From Paenibacillus artemisiicola (GTDB lineage Bacteria; Bacillota; Bacilli; Paenibacillales; Paenibacillaceae), in assembly GCF_017652985.1 (NCBI RefSeq), contig NZ_JAGGDJ010000004.1:1-64000 (forward strand): 64,000 nucleotides of DNA, given 5' to 3'. This document shows positions 60,212 through 64,000 of this stretch, piece by piece (the first letter of the stretch is position 1; the number at the start of each line of letters is the position of its first letter). Under the pieces are notes generated by a model. It did no database searches. It was not told the DNA's origin and saw nothing but the letters and a program-made list of their open reading frames with translations. Made by a program: the position numbers and the translations under genes.

Positions 60212-60249
60212 GAAGCCAGCTTCGCGCCGAATGTGCAGAAGCTGGCTTC
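60212..60249 (-). other. Intercistronic hairpin between pstS2 and pstC2
   Basis: GAAGCCAGCTTC and GAAGCTGGCTTC form a perfect 12-bp stem around a 14-base loop. There is no T-run. It probably stabilises the pstS2 message relative to the permease genes. Confidence 0.7.
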
Positions 60250-60293
60250 GCTTGTTCCTCTTATTCAAGCCGTGAAGATGAGGTCGTGCTGCG

Positions 60294-61157
60294 TTATTTT
60301 TTCATTGCCGCGAGCGGGATGAATTTCAATTTTTTCAGGGAGCCGTTTTGGAACTTCGTGCTTTGCACGTAGTCGATGAACGCTTTAACGGCGCCGGTCG
60401 GTTGACCTTTCGTCATGTAGTAGCCGTACGACCATACTTTGTACGAGCCGTTGATGACGTTGGCTTCCGTCGGAGCGACGTTGTTGATGCTGACGGCTTT
60501 CATTTTGCTGCCCGATACGTAGACAAGGTCGATGTAGCCGATCGCGCCCGGCGTCGTTTCGATGGCCGTTTTCATGTCGCCGCTCGATTTAACTTCTTTG
60601 TAGTATTTGCCCTTCGTCATGAAGTCCGTGCCGTTCAGAGCTTTCAGTTGGAAGTTGACGCGCGTGCCGGAACCGAATGCGCGGTTGACCACGACGATGT
60701 CCGCGTCTTTGCCGCCGACTTCTTTCCAGTTCGTGATTTTGCCGGAGAAGATACCGGACAGCTGGCTGTTCGTCAGGCTGGATACGCCGACATCGCTGTT
60801 CGTAACGGCCGCGAACGGAATAACCGCGACTTTATTGGCTACTTGACCCGTGAATTTGCTGAAGCCCGGCACGTCGGTCGAAGCGTCCCAGTCGCAAGCG
60901 CCGATGTCGGCGATGCCTTTGCGCACGGATTGCGGGCCCGTTACGGAGCCTGCCGCCGATGCGGAGATTTTCACTTTCGGATTCAGCTTCTTGAACTCGT
61001 TGGCAGCTTGCAGCGTAAGCGGGAGCAGTGCCGAAGAACCGTTGATGACGATGCGGCCGCTCAGTTTGCTTGCCGCGCTTGCGGCGGATACGCTGCCGAA
61101 CGTAAGGGAAACCGCCATCACGGCGAGACCGACATTTCTAAACCATTTTGCTTTCAT
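60294..61157 (-). CDS. pstS: Phosphate-binding protein PstS, copy 2 (secreted, no lipobox)
   Basis: This 287-residue protein has a cleavable signal peptide (VSAASAASK) and no lipobox, unlike copy 1. The binding fold is intact: RIVINGSSALLPLTLQAANEFKKLNPKVKISASAAGSVTGPQSVRKGIADIGACDW and NRAFGSGTRVNFQLKALNG. The binding-site loop is ASAAGSVTG where copy 1 has QGGGSGTG, suggesting a different affinity or partner. It is the second gene of operon 2, 45 bases after the propeller gene. Confidence 0.93.
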   Translation of the reverse strand: MKAKWFRNVGLAVMAVSLTFGSVSAASAASKLSGRIVINGSSALLPLTLQAANEFKKLNPKVKISASAAGSVTGPQSVRKGIADIGACDWDASTDVPGFSKFTGQVANKVAVIPFAAVTNSDVGVSSLTNSQLSGIFSGKITNWKEVGGKDADIVVVNRAFGSGTRVNFQLKALNGTDFMTKGKYYKEVKSSGDMKTAIETTPGAIGYIDLVYVSGSKMKAVSINNVAPTEANVINGSYKVWSYGYYMTKGQPTGAVKAFIDYVQSTKFQNGSLKKLKFIPLAAMKK

Positions 61158-61202
61158 TGTTGTTATTCTCCTCTCGATATGGAACGAAAATGGATGTTGG
61201 GA

Positions 61203-62594
61203 TTACTTCGAGATGCGCTTCAGGCTGCCGTCTTGCACGACGAACGTTTGGTCGTCGACGATGACCGCTACCGAACCGTTAGGAGCCGCTACGACTTCGG
61301 TTACGTTGCCTTCCAGGTTGCCGATTGCCTTTACCGTGCCGGATGCGTCAACCGAGCTCAGCGTCGTTTTGTCGCCTGCGTCCGTCAGGGCGTAGATCGT
61401 GTCGCCCGCGATCGTCGCCGCGAGCACGTCTTTGTCGCCGATGACTTTCGCGACGGTTTTGTCCTTCGCGACCGATACCAGCGAAGAAGGCTGGCCGTCC
61501 GTGATGCTGACGAAGAATGCCTTGGAGCCGTCTTCCGCCGCGCCCACGAAAATTTTGTCGTCCGTCGACGTCGTCAGCTTCACCGGCGCCGCGTCCTTCA
61601 CGGATGCGTCGAAGAAGTAGACTTGCGGTTCCGTGCCCGTCGTGTCGATCGCGACGTCGTCTTGGTCGACCGGCTTGTCGGGAGCCGTCACGGCGCCCGG
61701 CTTCGTCACGGTGTAGTAGAACTTCGTGCCGTCCTTGGACACGCTCAGGTTCGCTTTGTAGTCGACCTTGTCGTCGAGCACTTTCGCGATCGTGCCGTCC
61801 GCGACGTTCAGCTTTTGAATGACCGTGCCTTTGTCGCCTTGCAGGAAGTAGATCGCGCTGCCGTCTGCCGACCATACGAGCTCGGGCTTGATGTTGGCGT
61901 CCGCGGATACTTGCTTACTCGTGAACGTCGGGCTCGTCAGGTCGATCACGTTGACGGAGCCGTCTTCGTTCGTGTAAGCCGCTTTCGTGCCGTCCGGGGA
62001 TACCGTCAGCTCGGAAGCCGTGTCGGAGCTCAGCACTTGCTTGTACGCGCCCGTCTTGGCGTCGACGATATAGTCGATGCGGCCTTCTTCGGTAAGCGAC
62101 GAAGCGAGCAATTGGTTCGCGTTGATCCATGCGATGCTGTCCGCGTGAATCCGCTGGACGGAGTCGATCCAGATTTGGCCGGCGTCGTCTTGCTCGGCGT
62201 CGACGCTGAACAGACCGACGAAGTCCGCGACCGAGATATAGTAAGATCCGTTGACGTTCGCGACCGCTTGCTCCAGTTCAACCGGCTGGCCGTCGACCGT
62301 CGCCGCTTTCGAATCGGCGTGCAGCTCGATCGCGTGACCTTGGAAGTAAGCCGTTACGCCGGCTTTCACGTTGACGACGAACAGGGCGCCCGTTGCCGAA
62401 CCGAGGTCGCGCAGCGATACCAGCGTAGCGCCGTTCGATTGAATCGAGCGAATCGTGATCGATGCGTCGTTCACCATTACGTTAAACGAAGCAGGTGCGG
62501 TTACCTGCGTCGTTGCGGCGGAAGCCACGCCGATGACGGACGTGCTGATCGCGGCTGCAAGCGCGGAAATCAAAAGCGTTTTTTTCATGGACAT
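61203..62594 (-). CDS. Secreted stalk-domain and TolB-like propeller protein heading pst operon 2
   Basis: This 463-residue protein has a signal peptide (VIGVASAATT), a copper-amine-oxidase-N-like stalk domain (about 36-130: FNVMVNDASITIRSIQSNGATLVSLRDLGSATGALF) and a set of WD/TolB-like propeller blades (SELTVSPDGTKAAYTNEDGSVNVIDL, KPELVWSADGSAIYFLQGD, NLSVSKDGTKFYYTV). It probably sits in or outside the cell wall. Its ATG is ten bases after AAGGGTG. PhoP-like boxes precede it, and pstS2 follows directly, so it is expressed on phosphate limitation. No enzymatic residues were recognised. Confidence 0.8.
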   Translation of the reverse strand: MSMKKTLLISALAAAISTSVIGVASAATTQVTAPASFNVMVNDASITIRSIQSNGATLVSLRDLGSATGALFVVNVKAGVTAYFQGHAIELHADSKAATVDGQPVELEQAVANVNGSYYISVADFVGLFSVDAEQDDAGQIWIDSVQRIHADSIAWINANQLLASSLTEEGRIDYIVDAKTGAYKQVLSSDTASELTVSPDGTKAAYTNEDGSVNVIDLTSPTFTSKQVSADANIKPELVWSADGSAIYFLQGDKGTVIQKLNVADGTIAKVLDDKVDYKANLSVSKDGTKFYYTVTKPGAVTAPDKPVDQDDVAIDTTGTEPQVYFFDASVKDAAPVKLTTSTDDKIFVGAAEDGSKAFFVSITDGQPSSLVSVAKDKTVAKVIGDKDVLAATIAGDTIYALTDAGDKTTLSSVDASGTVKAIGNLEGNVTEVVAAPNGSVAVIVDDQTFVVQDGSLKRISK

Positions 62595-62651
62595 TGACTG
62601 TGATCACCCTTCTGGAATAGGTTTTGGCCTTCGTCTTTATGTACAAGACTG

Positions 62652-62737
62652 ATTATAGGAAGGCATTGTTAAACGGCCGTCAATAGAATTCCAAGTATTG
62701 TTAAGTGACCGTTAATCTATTATGGAGAGATTGTTAA
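62652..62737 (-). promoter_or_regulatory. PhoP-controlled promoter of pst operon 2
   Basis: On the minus strand a perfect -10 TATAAT (62652-62657) is preceded nine bases upstream by TTGACG-GCCGT-TTAACA (62667-62683), then TTAACG-GTCAC-TTAACA (62699-62715), and a further TTAACA at 62732-62737. These are pairs of TTHACA-like units with five-base gaps placed where a -35 box would be, the classic layout for PhoP activation. The rest of the 473-base gap up to 63067 shows only the terminator at 62974. Confidence 0.72.
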
Positions 62738-62973
62738 TATTCTCCACATGGCGAGATTGATAGAGCAGCGTTATCTGAATAATCGCGAAATTAGGCACAA
62801 AGACGCGCGGATTCGCGGCATAGGTTCCATTGACGGTTCGGACTGCCGTACCGGTCGCCGCCGGCGAAACGAGCGGATTCGCCTATTTTCGCGCCCCGCC
62901 GCGCCCGAAACGAAGCGTTCCGTCAGCCGCCTGCGCGCCGTTCCTGATTCCTCGAACACGGGCCGAAAGCATG

Positions 62974-63003
62974 AAAAAAAGCCCGGCGCCGAGCGCAGGG
63001 CTT
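62974..63003 (-). terminator. Terminator after the MFS exporter gene
   Basis: AAGCCC and GGGCTT enclose a GC-rich loop, with seven A on the left for the minus-strand T-run. It lies 65 bases past the stop of the exporter gene. Confidence 0.7.
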
Positions 63004-63067
63004 GGGTCATCGGGCTTATATTCCTCCGCTCGCCCGGTCCCGCTAGGGACGACGGCGTGCGGATCGA

Positions 63068-64000
63068 TTAATGCGACGATGGCGTATAATCCGCGTGTTC
63101 CATCTCGCTCAGCTTGGAGCGGCCCATGAAGAAGGCGAAGAACAGGGCGAGCGCGGAAGGAATGATCGCCCACGCGAAGGTGTGGGTAATCGAATCCGAC
63201 AGGCCGGACGTGATCTTGTCGAGAATGTCCGCCGGAATGTGCTTCCGCATCTCGGGCGCCAGAATCGCGCGCGGATCGCTCAGGTTGACGCCCTGGGGCA
63301 TCTGGCTCGTCTCCTCGGCCGTGAACAGCGACGCGAATTTGTTCATCATCGTGTGGCTTTGGATGATGCCGAACACGGTGATGCCGATCGTCATGCCGAG
63401 CGACCGGAGGAAGTTCAGCGTCGCGCTGGCCGTCCCGCGCTCCTGCGGCGGGAAGGAGAAGATGGCGGCGTTGCTGAGCACGGAGAACGAAGCGCCGATG
63501 CCGAGACCGACCAGAATCATGAAGATGACGACCGTATACCTGTGCGACTCCACGCCGAGCGTCGTGAGCAAAATGTTGCCCACCGTCAGCAGCGCGAGCG
63601 TCGGAATCATGAGCGAGCGGAACGTCGTCTTCATCATGAGCGCCCCGCCGAAGGAAGCCGTCACGACGGACCCGAGCATCATCGGCAGCAGCACGAGGCC
63701 GGAATCGGTGGATTTGCCCCCGAACACGCCTTGAATGTAGATCGGAATGTAGATCGACGCCGTGACGAACGCCGCCCCGCTGAACATCGCGATCGCGTTG
63801 CTGCTCCAGTAGAGCCGGTCGCGGAACATGCTGAACTTGATGATCGGCTCCTGCGCGGCGCGCTCGAGGAAGACGAACGCGACGAGGAGCACCGCGAAGC
63901 CGGCGAACAAGCCGAGTATCACGGCGGAATCCCAGGCGTACTGCTTGCCGCCGAGCTCGAGCGCGAACATGAGGCAGACGACCCCGCCGACGAGCGTGAC
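63068..64000 (-). CDS. MFS drug exporter, DHA2 family (partial, cut by the window edge)
   Basis: At least 310 residues of the C-terminal half are present and the frame stays open to base 64000, so the start is outside. Features are several membrane helices, IYIPIYIQGVFGGKSTDSGLVLLPMMLGSVVTASFGGALM and the DHA2 motif NAAIFSFPPQERGTASATLNFLRSLGMTIGITVFG. It is a 14-helix proton-coupled exporter of the EmrB/QacA type. The substrate is unknown. The stop is at 63068 and a terminator follows. Confidence 0.9.
   Translation of the reverse strand, partial: VTLVGGVVCLMFALELGGKQYAWDSAVILGLFAGFAVLLVAFVFLERAAQEPIIKFSMFRDRLYWSSNAIAMFSGAAFVTASIYIPIYIQGVFGGKSTDSGLVLLPMMLGSVVTASFGGALMMKTTFRSLMIPTLALLTVGNILLTTLGVESHRYTVVIFMILVGLGIGASFSVLSNAAIFSFPPQERGTASATLNFLRSLGMTIGITVFGIIQSHTMMNKFASLFTAEETSQMPQGVNLSDPRAILAPEMRKHIPADILDKITSGLSDSITHTFAWAIIPSALALFFAFFMGRSKLSEMEHADYTPSSH

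Noticed and set aside
1-64000. CRISPR arrays, insertion sequences, prophage or rRNA genes
   Set aside because: No regularly spaced repeats, transposase or integrase motifs, phage structural genes or rRNA segments were seen in the window.

Overview
The window reads as a chromosomal segment of a high-GC, endospore-forming member of the Paenibacillaceae (Paenibacillus or Cohnella-like). The evidence is a GerA-type germinant receptor operon, an alpha/beta-type small acid-soluble spore protein, a YjcZ-type small sporulation protein, a polA-mutM-ytaF-coaE-transglycosylase-nrdR neighbourhood, strong AGGAGG-type ribosome binding sites and several GTG/TTG starts. No phage, transposase or CRISPR array was seen. 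The species is not identified.

Layout. 0.1-3.4 kb: a secreted stalk-domain protein and a large ATPase/GNAT/HTH regulator. 3.6-7.9 kb: a germinant receptor operon (A-C-B order plus a small membrane protein). 8.1-9.9 kb: a DrrAB-type drug ABC exporter. 10.1-15.0 kb: gluconate catabolism (gnd, gntR, gntP, gntK) with two GntR-type operators. 15.0-15.45 kb: a complete, well-translated lasso peptide precursor of the paeninodin type, preceded by a structured leader and followed by a terminator, with no lasso biosynthesis gene in the window. 15.6-21.2 kb: TetR regulator and reductase sharing three operator copies, DinB, MsrAB with a 35-residue membrane peptide, and a DesK/LiaS-like two-component pair. 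21.4-26.6 kb: sugar ABC transporter, a Cys/Met-metabolism PLP enzyme and a FadR-type regulator. 26.9-38.9 kb: a lower-GC block holding a copper/respiratory maturation set (ResD-like regulator, PepSY membrane protein, Sco, three YtkA/FixH-like proteins, TauE/SafE-like protein, cytochrome c, TlpA thioredoxin, NosF, NosY, NosL, NosD, HupE-like). It has no nosZ, and nosL carries an in-frame amber codon. 39.0-39.7 kb: a repeat cluster with tRNA-like scraps, then tRNA-Ala(GGC). 39.8-46.3 kb: housekeeping and spore genes. 46.5-49.3 kb: a GGDEF/EAL pair. 49.4-62.7 kb: two complete phosphate transport operons (pstSCAB-phoU) head to tail, with a LysR regulator and a repeat-rich gap between them. 63.1-64.0 kb: the end of a DHA2-family MFS exporter cut by the window edge.

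How the parts work together. The right-hand third looks like one phosphate-starvation regulon. PhoP-box-like repeats (TTHACA, 5 bp, TTHACA) sit upstream of pstS1, of the secreted propeller gene that heads pst operon 2, of a cytosolic chemoreceptor-like gene placed between pstA2 and pstB2, and of the GGDEF/EAL pair. The chemoreceptor-like protein and the GGDEF protein share the same CBS-like sensory module. This points to phosphate-dependent control of both cyclic-di-GMP and a chemotaxis-like signal. The other standout is the orphan lasso precursor, whose leader RNA can pair with its own Shine-Dalgarno sequence.

Limits. Everything here is from reading the sequence. No similarity search or RNA folding was run, so family names rest on recognised motifs and starts on ribosome-binding-site spacing.
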